This document shows positions 24,721-33,272 of a DNA stretch of 64,000 nt, in pieces (the first letter of the stretch is position 1; every line of letters begins with the position of its first letter). The notes under the pieces were generated by a model that was not told where the DNA came from, did not search any database, and saw nothing but the letters and a program-made list of their open reading frames with translations. The DNA lies in NCBI RefSeq assembly GCF_020442045.1, contig NZ_JAGRLA010000002.1, positions 20,211 through 84,210 on the forward strand. Direction: 5' to 3'. Position numbers and translations under genes: made by a program. This stretch comes from Bauldia sp. GTDB lineage: Bacteria > Pseudomonadota > Alphaproteobacteria > Rhizobiales > Kaistiaceae.

Positions 24721-25312
24721 GACTCACTTCACCTCATGCCACTAGACGCCGAATAACCCGCTTCCGGACAATCAGGGACGTCCGGCCAAAAGCGCATCCG
24801 GTACCAGGCCGCCCGGCAACGAAGTGACGGAATCTCGTGGTGAGACACGCAAACGGCGCCGCACCGCCGCCTCCTCGCACTGGTTAACAATACCTTACCG
24901 CATTACTGGGAAATCTAAGCGCGCCGGTTAATGAATTGTCAACCATTCGAGGCCCGCGCGAAGCGTCGCCAGCCTCTGGAATCCTCAGCAAATTGTCTTC
25001 TAAAACATTGGATTAACCATAATGGACGATTGCCCGGCCGGTGTCGGCCCCGCCCAGGCGCCGAGGCAGCTTGAAATCGGTTTTCGCACGCGAACTAAAC
25101 TTATGGGTGCATTACCGCGGGGCGGCTACGATGAATCGATCGAGACGCAGGATTTAAACCAAACGACAATTTGCGATTGCTCGGAACAATCCACCTGCCG
25201 ACAGCATTCGTAGCGCGAGTGCATAAATTCGCGCCGGTTTTCTCTTAAACATATGGAAATTGTTTCGTGTGACGGTGAGGGCCTTAGCTAAGGGCTGCAG
25301 GGCATCCGAGAA
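24721..25312. promoter_or_regulatory. 592-base intergenic region, AT-richer, upstream of the c-di-GMP genes
   Basis: No convincing gene is present; a 63-codon open frame at 25022-25213 lacks a ribosome site. The stretch from about 24880 to 25260 is much richer in A and T than its surroundings, which suits promoter DNA for the downstream GGDEF-EAL gene and for the SET gene on the other strand. Two sequences resemble CtrA boxes (TTAA-N7-TTAA): TTAACAATACCTTAC at 24884-24898 and TTAATGAATTGTCAA at 24928-24942. Each departs from consensus in the second half. Confidence 0.4.
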
Positions 25313-27505
25313 ATGAACAAGGGAATCACCAGCCGTATCACGCTCAACCTGATTGCGGGTATCGTGATCACGGTGGTTACCGTCGTCGTCGCCATATTCT
25401 GGATGGCGGCGCGCCAGAACGACCAGGCCGCCAAGTCGACCGAGACGATGGTGGTCGGCGGCGTGGAAGCCATGGTCCGACGGGTCAACGGCCTCGCGAA
25501 TGATTACGCCTGGTGGCAGGACTTCTACGACGCGTATGTGACGCGCGACGACGAATGGATGCGCACCAACATTGAGTCCAGCGTCGCGGAAACCGAGATC
25601 GCCGATATCATGGCGGTCGTCTCCCCCGCCGGCGATATCGACTATGCATATGTGCTGGGCGACGAGCTCACGGCCGACAAAATCCTTCCGCCCACGGTGA
25701 TCCAGGGCATCGACAAGCTGGCCGAGGGTATGCCGATCGAGAATTTCGCGGCGCGAAGCGCGTTTCTGGACGTCGACGGCACGATCATGCTGATCGCGGT
25801 CTCCCGCGTCACCCCGGTCTACGAGGAAGACAAGCAGGACCCGGCAAAGCTGCCGTTCTTCGTCGTCGGCATCACGCTGAACGAAGATGCGCTGCTCGAC
25901 CTTGGCCGGTCGTTCCTTATCGATGACCTGCATATCGAGTTGGCGGGCGATCCGAACCAGGCCGCGTTTCCCGATGCGCCGCCGATCGTCGATATCTTCG
26001 GCAACACGATCGGCCATTTCGTCTGGACGCCGCCGACGCCGGGCTATGCGGTCCTCCGCAACGTCCTCCTGCCGATCACCATCGCGCTGGCGCTGTTCTG
26101 CGTGGTCGCCTTCACGACCGCATTCAGGGCGCGCCGGATAGCGATCGCGTTGAGCGACAGCGAGAAGGAAGCCGTCATCGCCGCGCGGACCGACAGCATG
26201 ACCGCGTTGATGAACCGTACCGGCTTCACGGAACTGCTCGAATCCTCCGCCTACGAGCAGGCATGCGCCAACGGCAAGCTGGCGATCATCTACATGGATA
26301 TCAATGGCTTCAAGGCGGTCAACGACTCGATCGGCCATCATGGCGGCGACGAGCTGGTCAAGGCGCTTGCAAGGCGCGTAACCGGTGCCCTCCCGGACGA
26401 TGCCACATTCGCGCGGATCGGCGGCGACGAATTCGCGGTCGCCATAACCGGTGACTCGGTGCGCGAGACGACCGCCAGCGCCGCCGCCGACGTCGTCGGA
26501 TGCCTCGATCAGCCCTTTACCGTGCACGGCTTCGAGTTCCACGTCTCGGTCGCCGTCGGCTACGCGGTCGCCGGCGGCACGGGGCTGACGTCGAGCGAGA
26601 TTGTCCGTCGCGCCGACATTGCGATGTACCACGCGAAGAACGGCGCCGAACGGGAAGCGGTCCTCTACAACTCCACCATGGAGACCGGGGCGCTCGAGAA
26701 GAAGCAGATCGAGACGTCGCTTCGCAGGGCGATCGATCTCGGCGATCTCCAGGTCTTCTACCAGCCGGTGGTGCGCGCCAGCGACCTGGCGGTCGTCGGC
26801 ATGGAAGCCCTGCTGCGCTGGACGTCGAAGGAACTCGGCACCGTCTCGCCGGCAACCTTCATCCCGGTCGCCGAAGAGACCGGTCTGATCCACGATATCG
26901 GGCGCTTCGTGGTCGACCGCGTCTGCAAGGACGCGTCGAACTGGCCGGGGATGAAGATGGCCATCAACCTGTCGCCGGTCCAGTTGCGTGATCCGGACTT
27001 CGCGACGGGGCTGCTGGAGGCGGTTCGAAGCCATGGCCTGGAGCCGAGCCGCTTCGAGCTCGAACTCACCGAAGGCATCCTGGTCAACAACCCGACCATC
27101 GCCAAGCGAAAGCTCGCCAAGCTCAAGGAAATGGGCTTCACGCTCTCGCTCGACGACTTCGGAACCGGTTTCTCGTCGATCGGCTACCTGCGGCAGTTCC
27201 CCTTCGACATCCTCAAGGTGGACCGGTCTTTCGTGCGCGACATCGGCCTGAACGCGACCGCCAATGCGCTTATCCAGTCCCTGGTGTCGCTCGGCGACGC
27301 GATGAACCTGTCGGTGATCGCGGAAGGGATCGAGAACGAGGATCAGCTGAAGCTCCTGCGTCTCGTCCAGTGCGAATATGTCCAGGGTTATCTGATCAGC
27401 CGGCCGATTCCCGGGGAGCAGATCACCGACCTGCTGGAGAAGGCCGGCGAGCAGAGGCGCCTCGTTCTCGGCGCCAGGGACGATCGCGAGGCGGTCGCGA
27501 GATAA
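25313..27505 (+). CDS. CHASE4-GGDEF-EAL c-di-GMP signalling protein
   Basis: A 730-residue membrane protein. Helices at about residues 9-30 and 240-265 bracket an extracytoplasmic CHASE4 sensor domain, recognised by NDYAWWQDFYDAYV. The diguanylate cyclase domain has an intact GGDEF (370-374) within FARIGGDEFAV. The phosphodiesterase domain has the EAL signature at 498-500 (GMEALLRW), followed by FELELTEGIL, LDDFGTGFSSI and AEGIENE, which carry catalytic Glu and Asp residues. Both output domains appear competent, so it may be bifunctional. A close paralogue follows 83 bases later. It probably adjusts motility or biofilm behaviour in response to an external cue. Confidence 0.95.
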   Translation: MNKGITSRITLNLIAGIVITVVTVVVAIFWMAARQNDQAAKSTETMVVGGVEAMVRRVNGLANDYAWWQDFYDAYVTRDDEWMRTNIESSVAETEIADIMAVVSPAGDIDYAYVLGDELTADKILPPTVIQGIDKLAEGMPIENFAARSAFLDVDGTIMLIAVSRVTPVYEEDKQDPAKLPFFVVGITLNEDALLDLGRSFLIDDLHIELAGDPNQAAFPDAPPIVDIFGNTIGHFVWTPPTPGYAVLRNVLLPITIALALFCVVAFTTAFRARRIAIALSDSEKEAVIAARTDSMTALMNRTGFTELLESSAYEQACANGKLAIIYMDINGFKAVNDSIGHHGGDELVKALARRVTGALPDDATFARIGGDEFAVAITGDSVRETTASAAADVVGCLDQPFTVHGFEFHVSVAVGYAVAGGTGLTSSEIVRRADIAMYHAKNGAEREAVLYNSTMETGALEKKQIETSLRRAIDLGDLQVFYQPVVRASDLAVVGMEALLRWTSKELGTVSPATFIPVAEETGLIHDIGRFVVDRVCKDASNWPGMKMAINLSPVQLRDPDFATGLLEAVRSHGLEPSRFELELTEGILVNNPTIAKRKLAKLKEMGFTLSLDDFGTGFSSIGYLRQFPFDILKVDRSFVRDIGLNATANALIQSLVSLGDAMNLSVIAEGIENEDQLKLLRLVQCEYVQGYLISRPIPGEQITDLLEKAGEQRRLVLGARDDREAVAR

Positions 27506-27588
27506 GGGGCGGGCCGGTCGCCTGGCCCCGGTATCCCGGGGCACGGCCGGCGCTTCCCGAAGCGCCTCGATCCGCGGACAAACGGCAG

Positions 27589-29757
27589 ATGCCGAAGCTC
27601 GAGTCGATCATTTCCCGGTTTGGAATCCGCATCCTATTGCCGGCGGTTGTGGTGCTCGTCGGCGCGCTGACCATCGTCATCGTCTCGCTCGGTGAAATGG
27701 CGAACGAGGTCAATCGTATCGAAGATCGGCTGACCGCGCGGTCCGCCGAGGCCGCGATCCAGGTCAGCCTTCGCCGTATCGGCGATTCTCACCGCGACTA
27801 TGCCTCCTGGGATGACGCGGTCCGCAATCTCTATGGCCGGGTGGACGAGGAATTCCTCGACGAGGGGTATGTGTCGGCGGCGATAGACGCCGTCTTCTTC
27901 GACAGCTTCTATCTGATCGACGAGTCCGGCCGCGACGTCGTCGGCTACCATTTCGGCGAGCGGCTGGAAGAGAGCTCGGCTTCGGTCTACGGCGACCAGC
28001 TTGCGAAGTTGATCGCCTCGCTCCCGCGTGACGGCAAGACATACGCCGTGAAAACGGGGATTTTGCAAACAAAATGGGGCCTGGCGAAAGTCGCCGTCGG
28101 CCCCGTGGTTCCGTTTTCCGAGGACTATTCGCCCCGGCCGGCGGCCTCGCGGCTGCTCCTGATCAGTCATGCATTCGACGGGGCGGCGGTCGCAAGTCTC
28201 GGGGAAGACTATCTCATAGAAGGTCTCAGGCTCGTGGATGCCGGGGCGGCCGGGCCTTCATCCGTTACCATTACCGATCCGTCCGGTACCGTTCTGGCGG
28301 CGCTTGACTGGACGTCGCGGGCGCTCGGCAACGAGGCGAGGGCGCGGATCGGCCCCGCGGTCTTCGTCATGCTGGCATTGATATGCGTGGTGATGATCTT
28401 CCTGCTCGTGGTCGCGCGACGAAGCGTCGACGCGATCAAGCAAAAGGAAGCCGAAGCCCGGCATATGGCGACCCATGACCAACTGACCGGCCTGCCCAAT
28501 CGCTCGGTCGCGGTGACGACGATCGACGAGGCGCTTGCGAAGCGGAAAGGGGGCGAGGGGGTTGCCGCCATCTATGTCGATCTCGACCGGTTCAAGGACG
28601 TTGACGACACCTTCGGCCATGAGACCGGTGACCGGCTGCTGGTGAAGATCGCAGGCCTGTTCCAGGAGTGTGCCGGGGAGCATCTTCTCGCCCGGATCGG
28701 TGGAGACGAGTTCGTCTTCGTCGTCTGCGACCGCAAGGCCGTCGAGGCCGCCTGCACCATCGGCTGGAAGATCATCGACTCGCTGGCCGTGCCGTTCGTC
28801 ATCGACGGCCGGGTGATCTCCATCGCCGCCAATGTCGGCATCGCGGTGGCCGACACAATCGATCCCTCGGCGCAGGAGCTGCTGCGCCGGGCCGACGTGG
28901 CGATGGATCAGGCCAAGTCGCTGGGTTCGAACCGCTTCTTCGTCTACGAGCCGTTCATCGACACGGTTCGCCATGAACGGCTCGAGCTGGCGGACGATCT
29001 GCGGCGGGCGCTCCTCGGCGACGAGCTGGACCTCGTCTACCAGCCGGTTTTCGACGCGGAGACGCGGGATGTCGTCGGGGTCGAGGCATTGCTGCGCTGG
29101 GAGCGGCCGCTGTTTGGCGCGGTTTCTCCGGAAGTGATCATACCGATCGCCGAGGAATCGGGATTGATCGACGCCCTTAGCCAGTGGACGCTCCGCCGGG
29201 CGTGCCGCGACGCGCGCGACTGGCAGGATGTCTGGCTCGCGGTGAACATCTCGACGCTGGAGTTCCGCAATCCCAATTTCGACGGTCACGTCGCCAGGAT
29301 ATTGGCCGAGACCGGGTTGCCGGCGAGCCGCATGGAGATCGAGGTTATCGAGAGCGAGCTGCTCGGCCGTCCCGACCAGATCCGCCGAACCATCGATGCG
29401 GTTCGTGGCCTCGGGGTCGCCGTCGCGCTCGACGATTTCGGGACGGGCTATTCCAGCATCGGCTATCTCCGCAGCTTCGCCCTCGACAAGATCAAGCTCG
29501 ACCGGTCGATGGTCGATGGCATTACCGTGGACGAGGACAAGCTCAAGCTTCTCCGCGCGACGGTGGACCTCGCCCATGCGCTCAACCTCAAGGTGACCGC
29601 CGAGGGTGTCGAAAGCGCCGAGGAAGCGCGCTTGCTCTGCCAGGTGGGATGTCGCGAGCTGCAGGGATTCTACCTGGCCGATGTGATGTCGGCCGCCAGG
29701 ATCGATGACTTTCTCGCCGCCCGGCGGGACGCCGGGAGCCTTGCTCACACCGCTTGA
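27589..29757 (+). CDS. Second CHASE4-GGDEF-EAL c-di-GMP signalling protein
   Basis: A 722-residue paralogue of the upstream gene with the same architecture. The ATG at 27589 is chosen because it places a membrane helix (about residues 12-33) at the N terminus; the frame is open further upstream only as overlap with the preceding gene. CHASE4 shows HRDYASWDDAVRNLY. The second helix is near 255-280. GGDEF is at 371-375 in LLARIGGDEFVF, and EAL is at 499-501 in GVEALLRW. LDDFGTGYSSIG and TAEGVES complete the phosphodiesterase motifs. It probably arose by tandem duplication. It converges with hyi, leaving four bases between the stops. Confidence 0.94.
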   Translation: MPKLESIISRFGIRILLPAVVVLVGALTIVIVSLGEMANEVNRIEDRLTARSAEAAIQVSLRRIGDSHRDYASWDDAVRNLYGRVDEEFLDEGYVSAAIDAVFFDSFYLIDESGRDVVGYHFGERLEESSASVYGDQLAKLIASLPRDGKTYAVKTGILQTKWGLAKVAVGPVVPFSEDYSPRPAASRLLLISHAFDGAAVASLGEDYLIEGLRLVDAGAAGPSSVTITDPSGTVLAALDWTSRALGNEARARIGPAVFVMLALICVVMIFLLVVARRSVDAIKQKEAEARHMATHDQLTGLPNRSVAVTTIDEALAKRKGGEGVAAIYVDLDRFKDVDDTFGHETGDRLLVKIAGLFQECAGEHLLARIGGDEFVFVVCDRKAVEAACTIGWKIIDSLAVPFVIDGRVISIAANVGIAVADTIDPSAQELLRRADVAMDQAKSLGSNRFFVYEPFIDTVRHERLELADDLRRALLGDELDLVYQPVFDAETRDVVGVEALLRWERPLFGAVSPEVIIPIAEESGLIDALSQWTLRRACRDARDWQDVWLAVNISTLEFRNPNFDGHVARILAETGLPASRMEIEVIESELLGRPDQIRRTIDAVRGLGVAVALDDFGTGYSSIGYLRSFALDKIKLDRSMVDGITVDEDKLKLLRATVDLAHALNLKVTAEGVESAEEARLLCQVGCRELQGFYLADVMSAARIDDFLAARRDAGSLAHTA

Positions 29758-29761
29758 GGCA

Positions 29762-30544
29762 TCAGAGCGACATGCCGAGGCTCTGGAGCCAGACGAGTCC
29801 CTCGTCCGTCCCGCTGCGCGGGAGATATTCCGCGCCGACCCAGCCGTCATAGCCGAGGCCGTCGAGGGTCCTCAGCACCCGTCCATAGGCGATTTCGCCT
29901 TCGTCCGGCTCGGCCCGGCTCGGCACGGCGGCGATCTGGACATGTCCGATGCGGCCGAACTGCTCGCGCATGCGCGTCAGGACGTCTCCCTGGCATGCGC
30001 CGACATGATACATGTCGAACATCAGCTTCAGGTTCCGCGCCTCGACCCGGTCGATGATTTCGGCCGCCTGCTCGACGCGCGAATAGAAGTAGCCGGGCAT
30101 GTCGCGCGGGTTGAGAGGCTCGAGCAGGATCGTCAGGCCATGCTCCGCGGCCCTGGCCGTTGCCTTCCGCAGATTGGCGACCAACACGTCAGCGGCCGCG
30201 GCGCGGTCTTCGTCGGCGACGAGGCCCGCCATGACATGGACCGCCGTCCCGCCGACCGCGTGGCAATAGGTGATCGCCTGGTTGGCAAGCGCCTCGAAGT
30301 CTGCTTCCCGGCCGGGAACGGCGGCCAGTCCGCGATGGCCGGTGGCGCCCGCGCCGATATCGGTGTTGATGCCGAGGATCCGGACCCCGTTGCGCGCGCA
30401 GGCCTCGCGCAATGCCTCGGCTGGCGTAGCGTAGGGATAGTGGAACTCGACTGCCTTGAAACCGGCCCTGGCCGCGGCGTCGATGCGCTCGATCAGCGGA
30501 CGGTCGGGCCAAAGGAAGCCGAGATTGGCCGAGAAGCGGGGCAT
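29762..30544 (-). CDS. hyi: Hydroxypyruvate isomerase-like TIM-barrel protein
   Basis: A 260-residue protein starting MPRFSANLGFLWPDRPL, the typical beginning and length for Hyi, which interconverts hydroxypyruvate and tartronate semialdehyde in glyoxylate metabolism. Family motifs include FKAVEFHYPYATP, LLEPLNPRDMPGYF, FDMYHVGACQGD and VGAEYLPR, supplying the acid/base glutamates and metal-type ligands. An ATG at 30610 would add 22 unrelated residues and is less likely. A tartronate-semialdehyde-type reductase occurs at 46962-47834, but glyoxylate carboligase is not in the window. It is divergent from the LacI regulator. The exact sugar-acid substrate is inferred. Confidence 0.85.
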   Translation of the reverse strand: MPRFSANLGFLWPDRPLIERIDAAARAGFKAVEFHYPYATPAEALREACARNGVRILGINTDIGAGATGHRGLAAVPGREADFEALANQAITYCHAVGGTAVHVMAGLVADEDRAAAADVLVANLRKATARAAEHGLTILLEPLNPRDMPGYFYSRVEQAAEIIDRVEARNLKLMFDMYHVGACQGDVLTRMREQFGRIGHVQIAAVPSRAEPDEGEIAYGRVLRTLDGLGYDGWVGAEYLPRSGTDEGLVWLQSLGMSL

Positions 30545-30738
30545 GGGATCAAACCGTGGTTGCCGGGCGAATGGATGGTCGGGCGTGTCGGGCGGTATCG
30601 ACCTGTTCATGCCCCGCTGTCATGGTCTTGACAAGCCCTCGCCCGGAGCCCGATGACCTTCGTTTCGACCCGTCCTTGCATATGATCTCCGCCAGGACGA
30701 TCACGCGTCCCTGAAACCCATGCGCATGGCCAGATACG

Positions 30739-30757
30739 GTGTTTCCAGTTGAAACGC
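30739..30757. promoter_or_regulatory. 19-base near-palindrome upstream of the LacI regulator gene
   Basis: GTGTTTCCAGTTGAAACGC reads almost identically on both strands: the arms match at seven of nine positions. GAAAC half-sites are common in operators of LacI-family sugar regulators. It lies 28 bases before the lacI ATG and could control that gene or the divergent hyi. No second copy is seen near the ABC operon. Confidence 0.4.
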
Positions 30758-30760
30758 CCG

Positions 30761-30776
30761 TGTCCTACGTGAGACA
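30761..30776. promoter_or_regulatory. Candidate operator upstream of the LacI regulator (TGTCTCACGT motif)
   Basis: TGTCCTACGTGAGACA is symmetrical about ACGT at 12 of 16 positions. Its complement begins TGTCTCACGT, ten bases that recur exactly before the solute-binding-protein gene at 31844. Sharing between the regulator's own leader and the transporter promoter suggests it is the binding site of the adjacent LacI protein, with autoregulation. Confidence 0.5.
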
Positions 30777-30784
30777 AATCCGTT

Positions 30785-31774
30785 ATGAACACCCAAAAGG
30801 ATATCGCCCGCGCCGCCGGGGTTTCACTGAAGACCGTCTCCCGCGTCATGAACGGCGAAGAGGGCGTGAAGCCAGCGACCCGCGAAAAAGTGCGCAGGCT
30901 GATGCGGGAGATGGGGTATCAGCCGAGCGTCGCGGCCCAACTCATGCGCACGAAGCAGAGCGATATCGTCGGCTTCATAGCCGATCGCGTGGCGACGTCG
31001 TTTTCCTCGATCGACCTGATCCGGGGCGCCCAGGACATGGCGTGGGAACTTGGTCGCCGCATGATGCTCCTGAGCACCCAAGGCACGGCACGGGACGAAT
31101 ATCTTGCCGAGGCCGAGCTGGCGCAATTCCGGGCGGGCGCCGCCATATACGCAACGATCTCGCACCAGGCCGTCCGCCTCGATCCGGCTCCGCGGCGGCG
31201 AATCTTGCTGAATTGCTTCGATCCCGAGACGCCGTCGCTGGCGTTCGTGCCGGACGATTACCAGATGGCGCGTGACCTGACGCGGACGATCTTCGAGCGT
31301 GGCTACCGCAGGCCCTTCTTCCTGAACCTTTCGGAAGACCACGTTGCGGCGAAACTCAGACGAGACGGCTTCATCGACGAGGCGCGCGCCTGCGGTCTGG
31401 AGGTCGCCGACCGTGTGCTCGAAGGAACGGTTGCGGTGGATGGGGGGCATCGCCAATGCGTCGACGATGTCCTGCCGCCGCTCCTGTCGGACAAGGAGCG
31501 GCCGGATCTGGTTTTGTGCGGCCAGGATCAGATGGCGATGCAGGTCTATGCACAGCTCTGGCGCGCTGGTCTCGAGGTCGGGCGTGACGTGGGCGTCGCG
31601 AGTTTCGACAACCAGGAGCCGATTGCCGCGAACCTGACGCCGGGCCTTTCGACGATGGCATTGCCGTACTACGAAATGGGTCGACAGGCGATGGTTGCGG
31701 CCTGCGCCGCAAGCGACGGCGCGCCCGAAATCGTGAGAATTCCCGGGACCTTGCAAGACCGGGCATCCTTCTAG
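30785..31774 (+). CDS. LacI-family transcriptional regulator of the sugar ABC/GH32 operon
   Basis: A 329-residue LacI/GalR regulator. The helix-turn-helix is at the N terminus (KDIARAAGVSLKTVSRVMNGE), followed by the hinge helix region PSVAAQLMRTKQSDIVGFI and a periplasmic-binding-protein-like effector domain with DLVLCGQDQMAMQVYAQL and VGVASFDNQEP. It lies upstream of, and in the same direction as, the ABC importer genes, and operator-like sequence is shared between its leader and theirs. It is probably a repressor relieved by the imported saccharide or a breakdown product. The ligand is not determinable, though GH32 downstream points to sucrose or fructo-oligosaccharides. Confidence 0.92.
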   Translation: MNTQKDIARAAGVSLKTVSRVMNGEEGVKPATREKVRRLMREMGYQPSVAAQLMRTKQSDIVGFIADRVATSFSSIDLIRGAQDMAWELGRRMMLLSTQGTARDEYLAEAELAQFRAGAAIYATISHQAVRLDPAPRRRILLNCFDPETPSLAFVPDDYQMARDLTRTIFERGYRRPFFLNLSEDHVAAKLRRDGFIDEARACGLEVADRVLEGTVAVDGGHRQCVDDVLPPLLSDKERPDLVLCGQDQMAMQVYAQLWRAGLEVGRDVGVASFDNQEPIAANLTPGLSTMALPYYEMGRQAMVAACAASDGAPEIVRIPGTLQDRASF

Positions 31775-31808
31775 GAAGACGGCCGCCGGAACACCAGTGA
31801 CAGGAGTA

Positions 31809-31858
31809 TTGACAACGTGCGCCATTTTGGCCATGCTCAAAAATGTCTCACGTTGTCA
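31809..31858 (+). promoter_or_regulatory. Promoter with paired candidate operators for the sugar ABC operon
   Basis: A perfect -35 hexamer TTGACA is at 31809-31814; the best -10 at 17-base spacing is the poor CATGCT (31832-31837). Two copies of a 15-base element lie in opposite orientation: TGACAACGTGCGCCA at 31810-31824, overlapping the -35, and TGTCTCACGTTGTCA at 31844-31858, just downstream of the -10. They agree at 13 of 15 positions. Such placement suits repression by the neighbouring LacI regulator. Confidence 0.5.
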
Positions 31859-31922
31859 TTATGGCGAGAGATAGAAGTCCGTGGCTTGGGAGGGCCTCGG
31901 TAAACCAATCTGGGAGGTCACC

Positions 31923-33194
31923 ATGAAAGCTCTGTTCACCGCCGCAGCAGCGGTTTATGGACTCATGTCCGCCAGCGCCGTCTGCGCGCAGGACATCACT
32001 GCCTGGGTCATCGACGGAGATGCCGAGAAGGCATACTTCGTCCAACTCGAAGAAGCCTTCAACGCCAGCGACGCAGGCGTGACCGTCAAGCTCGTGCCGA
32101 TCCCCGGCTACAACGACGCCATCAACGCGGCGACGCTTGCCGGCGATCTTCCCGACGTGATCATGATCGACGGCCCCAACATGGCTGCGATGGCCTGGGC
32201 GGGGACGATCCAGCCCATCGGCGACCTGCTCGACGGCGCCGTCCTCGACGACCTTCTGCCGGCCGTCCGGGCCCAGGGCACCTATGGTCCCGACGAGGAC
32301 TTCTATTTCGTCAGCCCCTATGACAGTTCCGTCCTTCTCTGGGGCAACCGGGCCATCCTCGAAAGCGCCGGCATCGAGATCCCGACCTCGATCGAAGACG
32401 CATGGACCGCCGAGGAACTCGGCGACGTGCTGGCCAAGCTGAAGGAGCAGGACGGCATCGAATGGCCGCTCGATGTCAAGCTGAACTACGGCGCGGGCGA
32501 GTGGCTGACCTACGGTTTTTCTCCGTTCATCCAGTCCGCCGGAGGCGACATCATCGACCGAAAGACCTGGCACGCTGATGGCACGATAAACTCCGAGTCC
32601 AATGTCGCGGTGCTGCAGACCCTGCAGGACTGGGTCAACGCCGGCTATGTCGTTCCGGCCTCGGCGGGCGACAACAAATTCTACGGCGAGAAGACAGCCG
32701 CGCTTTCCTGGGTCGGCAACTGGATGTGGGGCGCGCACAAGGAAGGGCTCGGCGACGACCTCGTGCTGATCCCGGCACCCTCGTTCGGCGAGGCCGGTCC
32801 TGTCTCGCCAAACGGCGGTTGGGGCTGGGCTGTGCCCGCTTCGACGGAGAACCTCGACGCAGTGGGCAAGTTCCTCAACTTCGCAATGTCGACCGACCAG
32901 GTCGCAAAATACGCCGACATGACGGGCTATATCCCGGCCCGGGCTTCCGCCGTACCGCTTTCGGCGCGGTATGGCGAGGGCGGCGAGGGTGAGCTGTTCG
33001 CCAAGCAGGCCGCCTGCTGCGCCATCGTGCGTCCAGTTCACCCGGCCTATCCGGTGATCACGGCCGCTTTCGCCGGGGCGATCGACAACATCATGACCGG
33101 TACGGCTGACGTGAAGGCGGAGCTCGACAAGGCCGCCGAGACCATCGACGAGGATATCGAGGACAACGCAGGCTATCCGCCCTTCGACCAGTGA
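31923..33194 (+). CDS. Sugar ABC transporter substrate-binding protein (CUT1 family)
   Basis: Periplasmic solute-binding protein of 423 residues. The ATG at 31923 follows a TGGGAGG ribosome site and gives a signal peptide ending in ASAVCAQ near residue 24. The mature protein has the family-1 binding-protein layout: an early YFVQLEEAFNA segment, LAGDLPDVIMIDGP, and a late NGGWGWAVPAST region. It would capture an oligosaccharide for the two permeases encoded downstream. A strong stem-loop after its stop probably keeps its message more abundant than that of the permeases. The substrate is inferred from the linked GH32 gene. Confidence 0.92.
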   Translation: MKALFTAAAAVYGLMSASAVCAQDITAWVIDGDAEKAYFVQLEEAFNASDAGVTVKLVPIPGYNDAINAATLAGDLPDVIMIDGPNMAAMAWAGTIQPIGDLLDGAVLDDLLPAVRAQGTYGPDEDFYFVSPYDSSVLLWGNRAILESAGIEIPTSIEDAWTAEELGDVLAKLKEQDGIEWPLDVKLNYGAGEWLTYGFSPFIQSAGGDIIDRKTWHADGTINSESNVAVLQTLQDWVNAGYVVPASAGDNKFYGEKTAALSWVGNWMWGAHKEGLGDDLVLIPAPSFGEAGPVSPNGGWGWAVPASTENLDAVGKFLNFAMSTDQVAKYADMTGYIPARASAVPLSARYGEGGEGELFAKQAACCAIVRPVHPAYPVITAAFAGAIDNIMTGTADVKAELDKAAETIDEDIEDNAGYPPFDQ

Positions 33195-33204
33195 TCCTCC
33201 CTGT

Positions 33205-33233
33205 CCCCGGTAGCGGCCCGTCCGCTGCCGGGG
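33205..33233 (+). terminator. Intercistronic stem-loop after the sugar-binding protein gene
   Basis: CCCCGGTAGCGG pairs with CCGCTGCCGGGG across a five-base loop, 11 of 12 positions complementary. It starts ten bases after the binding-protein stop and is followed by ATCCTTTC, so termination would be partial. It probably stabilises the upstream message and lowers expression of the permease genes. Confidence 0.65.
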
Positions 33234-33272
33234 ATCCTTTCAGATCACGAACCGTCACGCAGGAGAGCGCAC

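Noticed and set aside
25022..25213. 63-codon open frame in the AT-rich leader of the c-di-GMP genes
   Set aside because: No ribosome binding site, no resemblance to a known protein, and it lies in probable promoter DNA.
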